From positions 1 through 44,584 of the forward strand of contig JAUVVA010000018.1 in assembly GCA_030604905.1 (NCBI GenBank): a stretch of 44,584 bases of DNA, given 5' to 3'. The translations under genes were made by a program, and so were the position numbers. The first letter of the stretch is position 1, and each line of letters starts with the position of its first letter. Shown here piece after piece: positions 34,473-44,197 of this stretch. The notes below the pieces were generated by a model. That model had not been told where the DNA came from. It searched no databases and saw only the letters and a program-made list of their open reading frames with translations. The DNA is from Verrucomicrobiota bacterium (GTDB taxonomy: Bacteria > Verrucomicrobiota > Verrucomicrobiia > Opitutales > Opitutaceae).

Positions 34473-36980
34473 ATGCACCTGTCCTCTCCGCCGCCTCGTG
34501 ATTTTCCGGCCGCCGTCAAAGAGCGCGTCGCCGCGCTCCTCGCGCAACTCACCCTCGAGGAGACCGTCTCGCTCTGCCACTCGGGCTCCAAGTTCGCGGT
34601 CAACGCCGTGCCGCGCCTCGGCATCCCCGAGTGGACCATGTCCGACGGCCCCCACGGCGTGCGCCGCGAGATCGAGCGCAACAGTTGGGACTTCATCCCC
34701 GACTACGACGATGCCGCCACCTACCTGCCGACCGGCAGCGCGCTCGCCGCCACCTGGAACCCCGAGATGGCGCGCCTGCACGGCGAGGTGCTGGGCCGCG
34801 AAGCGCGCGAACGCGGCAAGGACATCATCCTCGGCCCCGGCATCAACCTCGTGCGCACTCCGCTCTGCGGGCGCAATTTCGAGTATTACAGCGAGGACCC
34901 CTGCCTGATCTCCGCACTCGTCGTGCCCGCCATCGAGGGCATCCAGGCCCAGGGCGTCGCGGCCTGCGTCAAACACTACGCGTGCAACAACCAGGAGCTC
35001 GACCGCAACGGCGTGGACGCGCGCCCCGACGAGCGCACCTTGCGCGAGCTCTACCTGCCCGGCTTCGAGGCCGCCGTCACGCGCGGCGGCGTGTTCACCG
35101 TGATGGGCGCCTACAACCTGCTGCGCGGCCAGCACGCCTGCCACCACGAGCACCTCATCAACCGCATTCTCAAAGGCGAGTGGGGCTTCGCCGGCTCCGT
35201 CATCTCCGACTGGGGCGGCACCTACTCGACCTTTGAGGCCGCCCGCTTCGGCCTCGATGTCGAGATGGGCACCAGCGAAAACTGGAGCGCCTTTCACCTC
35301 GCCGCGCCCTTCCTCGCCGCCATCCGCGCCGGCCTCCTGAGCCCCGAGCTCGCCCGCGAAAAAGCCCGCCGCAACCTCGGCGTGATGGTCGCCACCGGCG
35401 TGCTCGATCCCGACACGCGTCCGCGCGGCGAGCGCAACACCGCGCGCCATCAGGCCGCCGCCCGTCGCATCGCGCAGGAGGCCATCGTGCTCCTCAAAAA
35501 CCAAGGCGAGATCCTCCCGCTCGCCGCGCCCCTGAAGCGCCTGCTCGTCGTCGGCGAAAACGCCACGCTCCGCCACCACGCGGGCGGCTTCAGCTCCGGC
35601 GTGCGCGCCTTCCGCGAGGTCACGCCGCTCGAGGGGCTGCAAGCCGCGCTCGGCGACTCCGTCGAGATCACCCACCTGCGCGGCTACCCCGACGAGGCCG
35701 CGGGCGCCGACCTCGATCCGGCCCTGCTCACCCTCGCCGACGCCAAGGCCGGCACGCGCGGCTGGATCGTCACCTTCTACGACAACCCGCTCGGCACCGG
35801 CACGCCCAAGGCCACCCAACCCTCCGAGCGCGTGGAGCTCGATTGGCGCCAGGGTCGTCCCTTCCCCTTCCTCGTCGGGCGCAACTGCTCGGTCAACTAC
35901 GACACCGAGTTCACGCCCGCGCTCGGCGGCTCCTACCGTTTCGTCTTGCACGGCGCCAGTCGCGCCAATCTCAGCGTGGACGAGCGCCCGCTCATCGTGC
36001 GCTGGGACTCCGACGGGCCCGACCTCGTCACCGCCGACATCACGCTCGAGGCCGGCCGCGCCTATCGCCTCGCCGTGCGCTTCCGTCCCTTGGAAGACGA
36101 AGCGCAAAACACGCTCCGCCTCCGCGTCATCGCTCCCGGCTCCACCGGCGACGCCTCCGGGCGCCAGGCCCTGCTCGACGCCGCGCGCGCCGCCGACGCC
36201 GTCCTCTTCGTCGGCGGGCTCACCCACCAGGACGACACCGAGGCGAGTGATCGTCGCGACCTCGCGCTCCCGCACGGGCAGGACGAGCTCATCGAGGCGC
36301 TCGCCGCCGTCGCTCCGCGCTTCGTCGTCGCCCTCGTCGCCGGTTCGCCGGTCGCGATGCCTTGGGCGGACCGCGTGCCGGCCATCGTTTACGCCTGGTA
36401 TGCGGGAGGGGAGGGCGGTCACGCGCTCGCCGACGTGCTCCTCGGCAAGGTCGATCCCTCCGGTCGCCTGCCCTTCACCTTCCCGCGTTCGCTCGCCGAC
36501 AGCCCGGCCCACGCGCTCGACGATTACCGCGCCGGCGTCTGTGACTACCGCGAAGGCGTGTTCGTCGGCTACCGCTGGCACGATGCGCGCGGCCTCGATC
36601 CGCTCTTCTGCTTCGGGCACGGCTTGTCCTACACGCGCTTCGCCTACGCCGATCTCGCGCTCGCGCGCCGGGATGACGCCGTGCTCGTCACGTGCACCGT
36701 GACCAACACCGGCGCGCGCTCCGGCGCCGAGGTGCTGCAATGCTACGTCGGCGACGACGAGGCCTCGGTCGCGCGGCCCCCGCGCGAGCTGAAGGCATTT
36801 CGCAAGGTGGCGCTCGCGCCCGGCGAGAGCACGCGCGTCGAGTGGCTGCTCGATGCGCGCGCCTTCGCCTTCTGGGACGAGCGCCGCGACGGCTGGCACC
36901 TCGAGCCGGGTCGCTTCACGATCTGGGTCGGCGCTTCCTCGCGCGATCTGCGCCTCCACGCCTCCATCGATCTCCCCTGA
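34473..36980 (+). CDS. GH3 beta-glucosidase with inserted PA14 domain
   Basis: 835 residues. The N-terminal barrel carries KHY (167-169) and the nucleophile Asp246 in SDW. The (alpha/beta)6 domain follows, interrupted by a PA14 domain at about 457-560, as in known GH3-PA14 beta-glucosidases such as that of Kluyveromyces marxianus. The acid/base Glu is probably in DDTEASDRRDLALP, near residue 590. A fibronectin-III-like domain ends the protein. There is no signal peptide, so it is probably cytoplasmic and hydrolyses beta-linked gluco- or xylo-oligosaccharides. The start is the ATG at 34473; the open frame before it is a shadow of the upstream gene. Confidence 0.95.
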   Translation: MHLSSPPPRDFPAAVKERVAALLAQLTLEETVSLCHSGSKFAVNAVPRLGIPEWTMSDGPHGVRREIERNSWDFIPDYDDAATYLPTGSALAATWNPEMARLHGEVLGREARERGKDIILGPGINLVRTPLCGRNFEYYSEDPCLISALVVPAIEGIQAQGVAACVKHYACNNQELDRNGVDARPDERTLRELYLPGFEAAVTRGGVFTVMGAYNLLRGQHACHHEHLINRILKGEWGFAGSVISDWGGTYSTFEAARFGLDVEMGTSENWSAFHLAAPFLAAIRAGLLSPELAREKARRNLGVMVATGVLDPDTRPRGERNTARHQAAARRIAQEAIVLLKNQGEILPLAAPLKRLLVVGENATLRHHAGGFSSGVRAFREVTPLEGLQAALGDSVEITHLRGYPDEAAGADLDPALLTLADAKAGTRGWIVTFYDNPLGTGTPKATQPSERVELDWRQGRPFPFLVGRNCSVNYDTEFTPALGGSYRFVLHGASRANLSVDERPLIVRWDSDGPDLVTADITLEAGRAYRLAVRFRPLEDEAQNTLRLRVIAPGSTGDASGRQALLDAARAADAVLFVGGLTHQDDTEASDRRDLALPHGQDELIEALAAVAPRFVVALVAGSPVAMPWADRVPAIVYAWYAGGEGGHALADVLLGKVDPSGRLPFTFPRSLADSPAHALDDYRAGVCDYREGVFVGYRWHDARGLDPLFCFGHGLSYTRFAYADLALARRDDAVLVTCTVTNTGARSGAEVLQCYVGDDEASVARPPRELKAFRKVALAPGESTRVEWLLDARAFAFWDERRDGWHLEPGRFTIWVGASSRDLRLHASIDLP

Positions 36981-37001
36981 CGCGCGAAACGGAGCGAACG
37001 C

Positions 37002-37179
37002 AAAAGCCGGCCGCGAATGGCCGGCCAAAATCCATGGCTTAGTTTGGGTTTGAACCTTATGATGATTGCGGCACCGGGGGCCGGACCCAGAGTCCGCGTC
37101 CGTGCGGGAACTATCGAATTCCCGCACTTTGCTTCTCGGAGCGAATCCCGGTCTCGGAACCAACCCCTCACGGGTTCCG
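37002..37179. other. Dense hairpin block before the second beta-helix gene
   Basis: Four perfect hairpins lie in 180 bases: GCCGGCC/GGCCGGC (37006-37025), CGGAC/GTCCG (37082-37096), GTGCGGGAA/TTCCCGCAC (37102-37127) and CGGAACC/GGTTCCG (37155-37179). The last can also form the alternative ACCC/GGGT pairing (37163-37175). The block is either a structured leader of the gene at 37215 or a minus-strand RNA ending in a TTTT-tailed hairpin. No known RNA family was recognised. Confidence 0.5.
37006..37025 (-). terminator. Terminator-like hairpin, T-tailed on the minus strand
   Basis: 7-bp stem GCCGGCC (37006-37012) with GGCCGGC (37019-37025) and a 6-base loop. On the minus strand it is followed directly by TTTT; on the plus strand it has no T-tract. 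It lies 25 bases after the GH3 stop. Confidence 0.4.
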
Positions 37180-37204
37180 CGCCACATTAAAAACCCCCCA
37201 CGAC

Positions 37205-37208
37205 AGGA
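37205..37208 (+). promoter_or_regulatory. Shine-Dalgarno AGGA
   Basis: AGGA lies six bases before the ATG at 37215. It is notable because most other starts in the window lack any such sequence. Confidence 0.5.
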
Positions 37209-37214
37209 CACCCC

Positions 37215-39620
37215 ATGACTACCCTAGGTCTATCAAGTCTGCGTCTCCCGGTCTTCCGCCCCCTCGGATGGCTGTTCACCCTGCTCTTCGCCTTCACCAG
37301 CCAGATCCTTGCCTCGGTCATCAACGTCAACACCGCCGCCCAACTGACCAGCGCCGTCAACAACGGCGCCGCGGGCGACACGATCAACATCGCCGCCGGC
37401 ACCTACCAGCTCTCCGCCACGCTCACGCCCAAGGCGAACATGACCATCAACGGTGCCGGCATGGGCAGCACGATCCTCGTGCCCGCCTCCACCTGGAACC
37501 CCGGCACCACCGGCCTGCCCGACAATGCCACCGACCACAACTCGGCGGTCAAAACCGCCTACCTCTTCAATCTCGAAGCCAACAAGGGCATCAAGATCCG
37601 CAACCTCACCGCCGACGGCGCCGGCCGCCTGCACGGCGCGGTCTATGGCAACGACTGCGACAACCTCGAGCTGAGCCGCCTGCACATCCGCAACTTCATC
37701 TGGAGCGGCGTGCGCACCTGGCGGATGGACAACGCCGTGGTCGAGCGCTGCGAGTTCGAGGACGCCGGCGGCGTGCATGGCGGCGTGACCGGCGGCGGCC
37801 TTTACCTCACCTGGGTCAAGACCTCCCGCTTCTCGCACAACTGGTTCCACCGCTCGCCCGGCTCGACGCGAAACTTCTACGGCATCAAGGCCCGCGAGGC
37901 CCGCGGCTCCCGCTTCAACCACAACACGATCCTGGTGAACTTCTCCATGGAGTTCCCCCACGAGCACGACTACGACAACGAGATCGACCACAACTACATC
38001 TGGGGCGTGATCTCGCTCCCGAAGAACGGTGGCGGAGGCTACGTGCCGCCCAGCGGCATCACCTTCCACATCCACCACAACTACTTCAGCTCCTCCTACG
38101 CGATCGAGGGGCCCCGCAACGGGATGGAGATCAGCCACAATCTCTTCGATCTCACCAACAGCCCGGCCTACGGCGACGGCGGCAACATCATCAGCTCCTG
38201 GGGCGACACCGCCCAGGGCGCGACCAAGTTCCACAACAACCTCATCAAGGATCCGGGTCGCGGCATCTTCTGGTCGCAGAACGTCTACAACAACTTCTCG
38301 TTCTACAACAATCACGTCATCGCCAACCGCACCGCCACGCCGCGCACCGAGGGCTTCTTCGGGTTCAACACCGCGACGACCTTCTCCACGATCGTCATCA
38401 AGGACAACATCATCGAGTGCATCAACCAGCCGCGCCCTCTCATGCGCAACACGCAGAGCCACGCCGCGGTGATCCAGAACAACACCCTCATCAACGTCAG
38501 CGACTCCGGCTCCTACGCCAACGCCAACACCGGCGCCACCCGCGGGCCCACCGCGCCGCTCTACTTCAAATGCGGCGCCGACGAGGAGTTTCTCGTCAAC
38601 CAGTGGACCATCACCGAGCTGAACGGCCTGCCCGCTCCTTGGGCCAGCGCCGACATCGGCGCGGTCGGCGCGCCCGGCGGCGCGAGCGTCTCCGGCTCCA
38701 CCTTCACCGTCTGGGGCTCCGGTTCCGACATCTGGAACTCGGCCGACGAGTTCCACTACGTCTACCGCCCCGTCACCGGCGACGTCACCGTGACCGCCCG
38801 CGTCACCTCGCTCCAGAACACCGATCCCTGGGCCAAGGCCGGCGTGATGATCCGCGAGACGCTCAACGCCAACTCCCGCCACGCCTCGACCCTCGTCACG
38901 CCCTCCAACGGCGTCTCCTTCCAGCGCCGCACCATCACCGGCAGCGGCAGCTCGCACACCACCACCGGCGGCATCGCCGCGCCCCACTGGGTCCGCATCA
39001 CGCGCAGCGGCGACACCTTCACCTCCCACCGTTCCGCCGATGGCGTCACGTGGGTCCAGATCGGCACGCCTGTCACCATCGCGATGTCGGCCAACGTGTT
39101 TGTCGGCCTGCCCATGACCAGCCACGTGAAGAGCAGCCTCGGCACCGCGGTGTTCGACAACGTCACCGTCGCGCAGTCCGGCTCGGCCCCCGCCGCCGGC
39201 GACGGCCTCGTCGGCCAATACTACGACAACATGGATTTCACCAACCTGATGCTCACGCGCACCGATGCCACCGTGGACTTCAATTGGGGTTCCGGCGCGC
39301 CGCACAGCTCGATGGGCGTCGACACCTTCTCGGTGCGTTGGACCGGCAAGGTGCAGCCGCAATACAGCGGGACCTACACCTTCTTCACCTCGACCGACGA
39401 CGGCGTGCGCCTCTGGGTGAACAACGTCCTGCTCATCGACCGTTGGGTGAATCAGGGAACCACCGAGTGGAGCGGCACGATCAACCTCACCGCCGGTCAG
39501 AAATACGACATCCGCATGGACTATTTCGAGAACGGCGGCTCGGCCGTCGCCCGCCTCTCCTGGTCCCACGCCAGCCAGCCCAAACAAATCATCCCGCAAG
39601 CCCGCCTCTTCACGCAGTAA
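37215..39620 (+). CDS. Secreted beta-helix protein with C-terminal PA14
   Basis: 801 residues. A signal peptide (about 15-34) is followed by a right-handed beta-helix (about 35-470) of pectate-lyase / parallel beta-helix type, with many Asn-His pairs such as HNYIW and HHNYF. A DUF1349-like concanavalin-type domain follows (about 492-655, WAKAGVMIRETL), then a PA14 domain (662-801, SVRWTGKVQP and WVNNVLLIDRW). It is an extracellular polysaccharide-active or binding protein. The enzyme class is not certain: no PL1 or PL9 catalytic set could be placed by eye. It shares its modular style with the protein at 1796. Confidence 0.92.
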   Translation: MTTLGLSSLRLPVFRPLGWLFTLLFAFTSQILASVINVNTAAQLTSAVNNGAAGDTINIAAGTYQLSATLTPKANMTINGAGMGSTILVPASTWNPGTTGLPDNATDHNSAVKTAYLFNLEANKGIKIRNLTADGAGRLHGAVYGNDCDNLELSRLHIRNFIWSGVRTWRMDNAVVERCEFEDAGGVHGGVTGGGLYLTWVKTSRFSHNWFHRSPGSTRNFYGIKAREARGSRFNHNTILVNFSMEFPHEHDYDNEIDHNYIWGVISLPKNGGGGYVPPSGITFHIHHNYFSSSYAIEGPRNGMEISHNLFDLTNSPAYGDGGNIISSWGDTAQGATKFHNNLIKDPGRGIFWSQNVYNNFSFYNNHVIANRTATPRTEGFFGFNTATTFSTIVIKDNIIECINQPRPLMRNTQSHAAVIQNNTLINVSDSGSYANANTGATRGPTAPLYFKCGADEEFLVNQWTITELNGLPAPWASADIGAVGAPGGASVSGSTFTVWGSGSDIWNSADEFHYVYRPVTGDVTVTARVTSLQNTDPWAKAGVMIRETLNANSRHASTLVTPSNGVSFQRRTITGSGSSHTTTGGIAAPHWVRITRSGDTFTSHRSADGVTWVQIGTPVTIAMSANVFVGLPMTSHVKSSLGTAVFDNVTVAQSGSAPAAGDGLVGQYYDNMDFTNLMLTRTDATVDFNWGSGAPHSSMGVDTFSVRWTGKVQPQYSGTYTFFTSTDDGVRLWVNNVLLIDRWVNQGTTEWSGTINLTAGQKYDIRMDYFENGGSAVARLSWSHASQPKQIIPQARLFTQ

Positions 39621-39666
39621 GCCCGTCCGCCCCGGCCGCGCTCCCGCCCGCGGGACGCGGCCCACC

Positions 39667-39689
39667 GGCCCCGCGCACGCCGCGGGGCC
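39667..39689. terminator. 9-bp hairpin between beta-helix and GH genes
   Basis: GGCCCCGCG (39667-39675) pairs with CGCGGGGCC (39681-39689) around a 5-base loop. A second, interrupted hairpin lies just upstream (39635-39661). There is no T-tract, so the pair could terminate, attenuate or protect the transcript. Confidence 0.45.
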
Positions 39690-39706
39690 CTCCACTTTCC
39701 CTCCAC

Positions 39707-42085
39707 ATGAAAAGAGTCCTCCTCACCAGCCTCCTCGGCATCAGCTCCCTGGCCTATGGCGCCATGCCCCAGGCCGCGCTTCCACCCGACAGCGAATACG
39801 TCGTTTTGGATGAAAACGGCCACTTCGTCTTGAACGGCGAACGCCAGCGCTTCTGGGCCGCCATCGGCAAGATCTCGATCTGGCCCCACTTCCAGCCCGG
39901 CGACAGCGAGGAGGTGCGCCGGCAAAAGGTGGAGAACTCCCGCCGCGGCACCGACGCGCTCCTCCAGCGCGCGCAGGATCTCGGCTTCAACGCCTTCCGC
40001 CTCTGGACCGCCGTCGCCGGCTCCGAGAACTACGAGATCGGCGACGGCTCCGACGCCGACGTGGTCGACTACTTCCTCACCCAGGCTCGCCAGCGCGGCT
40101 TCCGCATCTGGATCTCGAGCATGAACCGCATCGGCGACATCACGCCCGATGACGTCGACATCATCGACGACCCCGCCACCGCCGACGAGTGGCGCAAGGC
40201 CATCGCCGAGTTTCCCAACGGCCGCATTTCGCTGCGCGGCTCCATCGCCAAATACTGGGACCCGCGCATCGAGGCCAAGAAGATCGAGCGCATGAAAGCG
40301 GTGGCCACCCACCTCAACAAACACAACGGCCTGCGTTGGTCCGACGACCCCGTCTTCTCCGTCTGGGAAATCTCCAACGAGGAGTGGTGGATGCGCAAGA
40401 TGGTCGGCGGCCAGTGGCAGCGCGAGCCCCAGTGGCTGCGCAACCAGCTCCTCGCGCGCTGGAACACCTGGCTCCAGGAAAAGTATGGCAGCGACGAAAA
40501 GCTGAAGGCCGCCTGGGAGGGTCTCCTGCCCGGCGAGAGCCTCGCGCAGGGCTCGGTGCTCTTCGCGCCCATGGCCGGTATCACCCAGACCACCGTCTCG
40601 ATCAACGACGCCAACATCCATGCGCTCGAGGCCGTGCAGGCGCTCAAGCAGGAATACTCGCGCGAGGACTTCGCCCGCCAGCGCGGCGCCGACGTGCTCG
40701 AGTTCCTCGTCGGCCTGCAAGTCGCCCACAAGCGCCGCGTCGAGGAGCAGGTGAAGACCTGGGGCCGCAGCACCGCCCTCAGCCCCGTGCTCTACGACAC
40801 CGGCATCGGCTACGAAATCCAGTCGCAGTATATGCACCAGAACGCGGATGCCGTCTCGCACAACGCCTACGTAAACGGCTTCGGTCCCGCCTTCGTCGAG
40901 CCCGACCTCTCCAAGTTCACCAAGCCGCGCGAAAAGAAATACGAGCAGCTCTCCGCCGAGCGTCTCGCCGCCAACGACGGCCACTGGGTCAACTGGCTGC
41001 GCAAGCCGCCGGGCATCGCGCAGGGCGTGCCCTGGCTCGAGCACAACCGCGTCGAGGGAAAACCCTTCCTCGTCTACGAGACCCAGATCCAGCAGCCCGC
41101 CAAGTATCGCGCCGACTTCCCCCTGCGCCTCGCCGCCCTCGCCTCGATCCAGGATTGGGACTGGATCTGCTGGCACTACTGGGCCCCGCCCGACGACATC
41201 GCCCAGGTCGAGCGTCCCTTCGATCGCGCCATGGACATCACCACCGGCACGCACCCGCAGGGCTACCACTACACCTTCGACGAGGTGCAGACGGCGATGA
41301 TGCGCGCCGCCGGTCACCTCTGGCGCAGCGGCGGCTTCAAGCCCGCGCCCAACCCCACGAAGTTCATCTACGGCCGCAAGAGCCTCTTCGACCCGGAGAG
41401 CATGGTCTACGCCGGCTCCTACGGCGAGACGGGGCTCGATATGCTCCAGACCACCTACGAATACGGCGTGCGCATCTTCATCGATCCCACCCGCGACGAC
41501 GACGAGGTGATCGGGCCGGTGGTGAGGTTTGAGGACCGCAATACCCACAATCCCTACCGCCCGACCAACCAGATCCTCTTCGACTGGAAGAAGGGCTATC
41601 TCTCCAAGGACGCCCCCACCGGCGTCGCCTGGACCGGCATGCTCGCCCACTACGGCGAGCAGGTGACCTTCAACCACGGCGTCACCCTGCGAAACGTCGT
41701 CATCAACAACCCCGAGGGCATCTTCCAGCCGGTGCGCGAGGACGAGAAATACATCGCCTTCTCGCTCTACGCCACCGACGGCCAGCCCCTGGAGAACGCG
41801 AAGTCCGCCTCGCTCTCGCTCGTGAGCACGAGCTTCAACACCGGCTTCCGCCTCGGCGACACCGTGGTGAATCCCTACCGTCCGCCTCAAGGCACCGTGG
41901 GCGGCCGCTTCCCCGTGCTGGTCGCCCGCGTCGGCGCCACCATCGAGGCCCCCGCGCTCGACGGCATGAGCTACACGCTGCGCGATTGGCACATGAAGGA
42001 GATCGGCCGCGGCCGCGTGGAGAACGGCGTCTTCACGCTGTCGTCCGAGCAGCCGGTGTTCGTCGTCGAATTCGAGCGCCCCTAA
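39707..42085 (+). CDS. Secreted clan GH-A type glycoside hydrolase
   Basis: 792 residues from the ATG at 39707, where a signal peptide begins (cut near residue 19-20). A TIM-barrel region of GH5/GH42-like type covers about 30-550. The likely acid/base is Glu225 in EISNEEWW and the likely nucleophile is Glu458 in FLVYETQ. The C-terminal 200 residues are beta-rich. The residue pattern is that of a retaining clan GH-A enzyme, but I cannot name the family. It lies 86 bases after the beta-helix gene, so both are probably made together to attack the same extracellular glycan. A strong terminator follows. Confidence 0.9.
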   Translation: MKRVLLTSLLGISSLAYGAMPQAALPPDSEYVVLDENGHFVLNGERQRFWAAIGKISIWPHFQPGDSEEVRRQKVENSRRGTDALLQRAQDLGFNAFRLWTAVAGSENYEIGDGSDADVVDYFLTQARQRGFRIWISSMNRIGDITPDDVDIIDDPATADEWRKAIAEFPNGRISLRGSIAKYWDPRIEAKKIERMKAVATHLNKHNGLRWSDDPVFSVWEISNEEWWMRKMVGGQWQREPQWLRNQLLARWNTWLQEKYGSDEKLKAAWEGLLPGESLAQGSVLFAPMAGITQTTVSINDANIHALEAVQALKQEYSREDFARQRGADVLEFLVGLQVAHKRRVEEQVKTWGRSTALSPVLYDTGIGYEIQSQYMHQNADAVSHNAYVNGFGPAFVEPDLSKFTKPREKKYEQLSAERLAANDGHWVNWLRKPPGIAQGVPWLEHNRVEGKPFLVYETQIQQPAKYRADFPLRLAALASIQDWDWICWHYWAPPDDIAQVERPFDRAMDITTGTHPQGYHYTFDEVQTAMMRAAGHLWRSGGFKPAPNPTKFIYGRKSLFDPESMVYAGSYGETGLDMLQTTYEYGVRIFIDPTRDDDEVIGPVVRFEDRNTHNPYRPTNQILFDWKKGYLSKDAPTGVAWTGMLAHYGEQVTFNHGVTLRNVVINNPEGIFQPVREDEKYIAFSLYATDGQPLENAKSASLSLVSTSFNTGFRLGDTVVNPYRPPQGTVGGRFPVLVARVGATIEAPALDGMSYTLRDWHMKEIGRGRVENGVFTLSSEQPVFVVEFERP

Positions 42086-42107
42086 ACCACGATTAGTTCC
42101 CACCCGA

Positions 42108-42135
42108 GGCCGGCGGTCCCTGACCGCCGGCCTTT
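42108..42135 (+). terminator. Rho-independent terminator
   Basis: A perfect 11-bp stem GGCCGGCGGTC (42108-42118) with GACCGCCGGCC (42122-42132), a 3-base loop and a TTT tail. It lies 22 bases after the stop of the GH-A type gene and is the best terminator in the window. Confidence 0.8.
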
Positions 42136-42195
42136 GTCGTGAAGCGGCGCCGTCGCCGAAGTCTCCGACGAGGACCTCGCCACGCCGCCTTTCAG

Positions 42196-42216
42196 TCTGC
42201 GTTCATCTGTGAAATC
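42196..42216. repeat. Dispersed motif, reverse copy
   Basis: GTTCATCTGTGAAATC (42201-42216) is a reverse copy of the CACAGAT-type dispersed motif seen at 6937-6965. It lies between the terminator and the GH42 gene. Confidence 0.3.
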
Positions 42217-42258
42217 GCTCGCCTTTCCCACACTGCGTTCCACCGCCGCTCTCTCACC

Positions 42259-44163
42259 ATGAAACTTGGCGTTTCCTACTATCCCGAGATCACTCCCGAG
42301 GCCGAATGGCCGACGGACCTGCGCCACATGCGCGAGGCCGGGCTCACGATCATCCGCATGGCGGAGTTTGCTTGGAGCGCGCTGGAGCCGCGCGAAGGCG
42401 TGTATGAGTTCTCCTGGCTAGATCGCTTCCTCGACCTCGCGCACGCGAACGGTCTGCAGATCATCCTCTGCACGCCCACCGCCACGCCACCCGCCTGGCT
42501 CGGCACGCAGTATCCGGAAGTTTACGTCGAGCTCGCCGACGGCAGCCGCCGCCGCCACGGCGGACGACGCGACATGGACCTCGACAACGAGATCTACCGC
42601 CACTTCTGCGTGCAAATCACCACGCGCCTCGGCGAGCGCTACGGCAAGCACCCCGCCGTGATCGGCTGGCAGCTCGACAACGAGCTCTTCGGCGTCGAGG
42701 GCCCCGACCTCCCTCCCGGCTGCCACACCCGCGCGTCCACCTTTCGGTTCCGCCAATACCTCAAGCGCGTCCACGGCGACCTCGCCACGCTCAACGCCCG
42801 CTGGGGCACGCGCTGTTGGAGTCAGGAATACAGCGAGTGGGGCCAGATCGAGACCCCGCGCCATCCGCGCGCCACGCTCGGCCAGTGGCTCGACTACCTG
42901 CGCTGGTTCAACGAGAGCCTCGCGGGCTTTCTCCGCCTTCAGGCCGAGGCCCTGCGCCCCCTCATCGAGCCGCGCCAATTCATCACGCACAACTCCACCG
43001 CGATCTTCGATCGCGCCATCGACCACATCGCCCTCGGCGAAGCGATGGACGTGGTCGGCTGGGATGCCTACTTCGGCGCCGCCGGCAGTCCGCACCGCGA
43101 GTCCTTCACCGCGCTCGCCCACGATCTTTTCCGCTCCGCGAAACAGGCGCCCTTTCTCGTGCTCGAGACCGGCGCCATGCCGCCCCACACCGGCCGCGCG
43201 CCGGCCTTCTTCGCCGAGATGCGCGCCCACGGCGCCGAGATGGCGATCCTCTGGCACTGGCGCGGCCACCGCGCCGGCCCGGAGCGCCACCTTGAAACCG
43301 TCTGCGACCACGCCGGCCGCCCCTGGGAGGACCGCGTGGCGATCCTGCGCGCGCTGGCGAAGCGCCCTGAACTCAGCGCGCCGCTCCCCAAGACTTACCC
43401 GCGCCGCAAGGCCGCGATCTTCTTCTCCGCCGATTGCGTCGCGGATTTCCTCAGCCCCAATCCCTACGTCAAACGCCCGCGTCCCTTCGCCTACCTCCAC
43501 ACGCTCGTCGAGACCTACCACGCCTTCCGCCGCCTCGGCGTCGGCATGGATGTCGTGCGACCCGGCGACTCCCTCGCAGGCTACGACCTGGTGATCCTGC
43601 CCGCGGCGAAACTGCTCGCGCCGGCCGATGCCCGGGCGCTCACCGATTTCGTCGCTCGCGGCGGCACGCTCTTCGGCGTCGCCAAGCTGGCGCACGCCGA
43701 CGCCTGGGGCACCTACCACGCCACTCCGGGCGAGCCGCTGGAGCAGCTGCTCGGACTCCGCGTGCGCCGTGATCTCGAGCTGCCGGAGGGCCAGCAACTG
43801 CGCACCGAGGACGGGCAGGTTTTCGCGAGCGAGGCCTACGGCGACCGCATCGAGGTGACGACTGCGCGCGTGCTCGCCACCTGCGAAGGCGCGCCCTGGG
43901 CCGGGCAGGCGGCCGCGACGGTTCACGCGTGCGGCGCGGGTCGTGCCTACTATTGCGCCGTGAGATCGCCGGGCCTGATCGCCCACCTCGCCCGCGAGGC
44001 GACGCGAGTCGCCGGCCTGCCGATCATCGAAGCTCCCTCAGCCGACGCCGTCGCGGTGCCCGACCTGGAAGGTCGCGGACACTGGATCTTCAACTACGGC
44101 GAGCAGGAGCTTGCGACACCGACCATGCGCGTCCCGGCGCACGATTTCAGCCTCTCGCGCTAG
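42259..44163 (+). CDS. GH42 beta-galactosidase
   Basis: 634 residues, near the normal GH42 length. The TIM barrel starts immediately (MKLGVSYYPEITPE..W). The acid/base is Glu142 in WQLDNE and the nucleophile is Glu303 in FLVLETG. A class-I-GATase-like trimerisation domain (about 390-560) and a short beta domain follow, as in GH42. It has no signal peptide and is cytoplasmic; the expected activity is release of beta-galactose from imported galacto-oligosaccharides. The cysteine zinc cluster of some GH42 enzymes is not seen. The start is the ATG at 42259; an in-frame upstream extension to 42139 overlaps the terminator region and is rejected. Confidence 0.95.
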   Translation: MKLGVSYYPEITPEAEWPTDLRHMREAGLTIIRMAEFAWSALEPREGVYEFSWLDRFLDLAHANGLQIILCTPTATPPAWLGTQYPEVYVELADGSRRRHGGRRDMDLDNEIYRHFCVQITTRLGERYGKHPAVIGWQLDNELFGVEGPDLPPGCHTRASTFRFRQYLKRVHGDLATLNARWGTRCWSQEYSEWGQIETPRHPRATLGQWLDYLRWFNESLAGFLRLQAEALRPLIEPRQFITHNSTAIFDRAIDHIALGEAMDVVGWDAYFGAAGSPHRESFTALAHDLFRSAKQAPFLVLETGAMPPHTGRAPAFFAEMRAHGAEMAILWHWRGHRAGPERHLETVCDHAGRPWEDRVAILRALAKRPELSAPLPKTYPRRKAAIFFSADCVADFLSPNPYVKRPRPFAYLHTLVETYHAFRRLGVGMDVVRPGDSLAGYDLVILPAAKLLAPADARALTDFVARGGTLFGVAKLAHADAWGTYHATPGEPLEQLLGLRVRRDLELPEGQQLRTEDGQVFASEAYGDRIEVTTARVLATCEGAPWAGQAAATVHACGAGRAYYCAVRSPGLIAHLAREATRVAGLPIIEAPSADAVAVPDLEGRGHWIFNYGEQELATPTMRVPAHDFSLSR

Positions 44164-44165
44164 CC

Positions 44166-44183
44166 TCGGCGGGGTGCCGCCGA
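44166..44183. repeat. Hairpin at the head of the repeat array
   Basis: TCGGCGG (44166-44172) pairs with CCGCCGA (44177-44183). It is followed by TGCCACGCCCG, the same tail that follows two hairpins inside the array, so it is probably a divergent array member. It begins two bases after the GH42 stop and may also end its transcript. Confidence 0.55.
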
Positions 44184-44197
44184 TGCCACGCCCGTTT

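Noticed and set aside
37033-37130. A tRNA-like segment on the minus strand (GGTTCAAACCC and a 5-bp stem with a CTG-containing loop)
   Set aside because: The T-stem does not pair, there is no acceptor stem and no CCA-compatible end, so it cannot fold as a tRNA.
39521-42103. An 860-codon minus-strand frame opposite the GH-A type gene
   Set aside because: It shadows a gene with a signal peptide and catalytic Glu motifs, and its own sequence is compositional noise.
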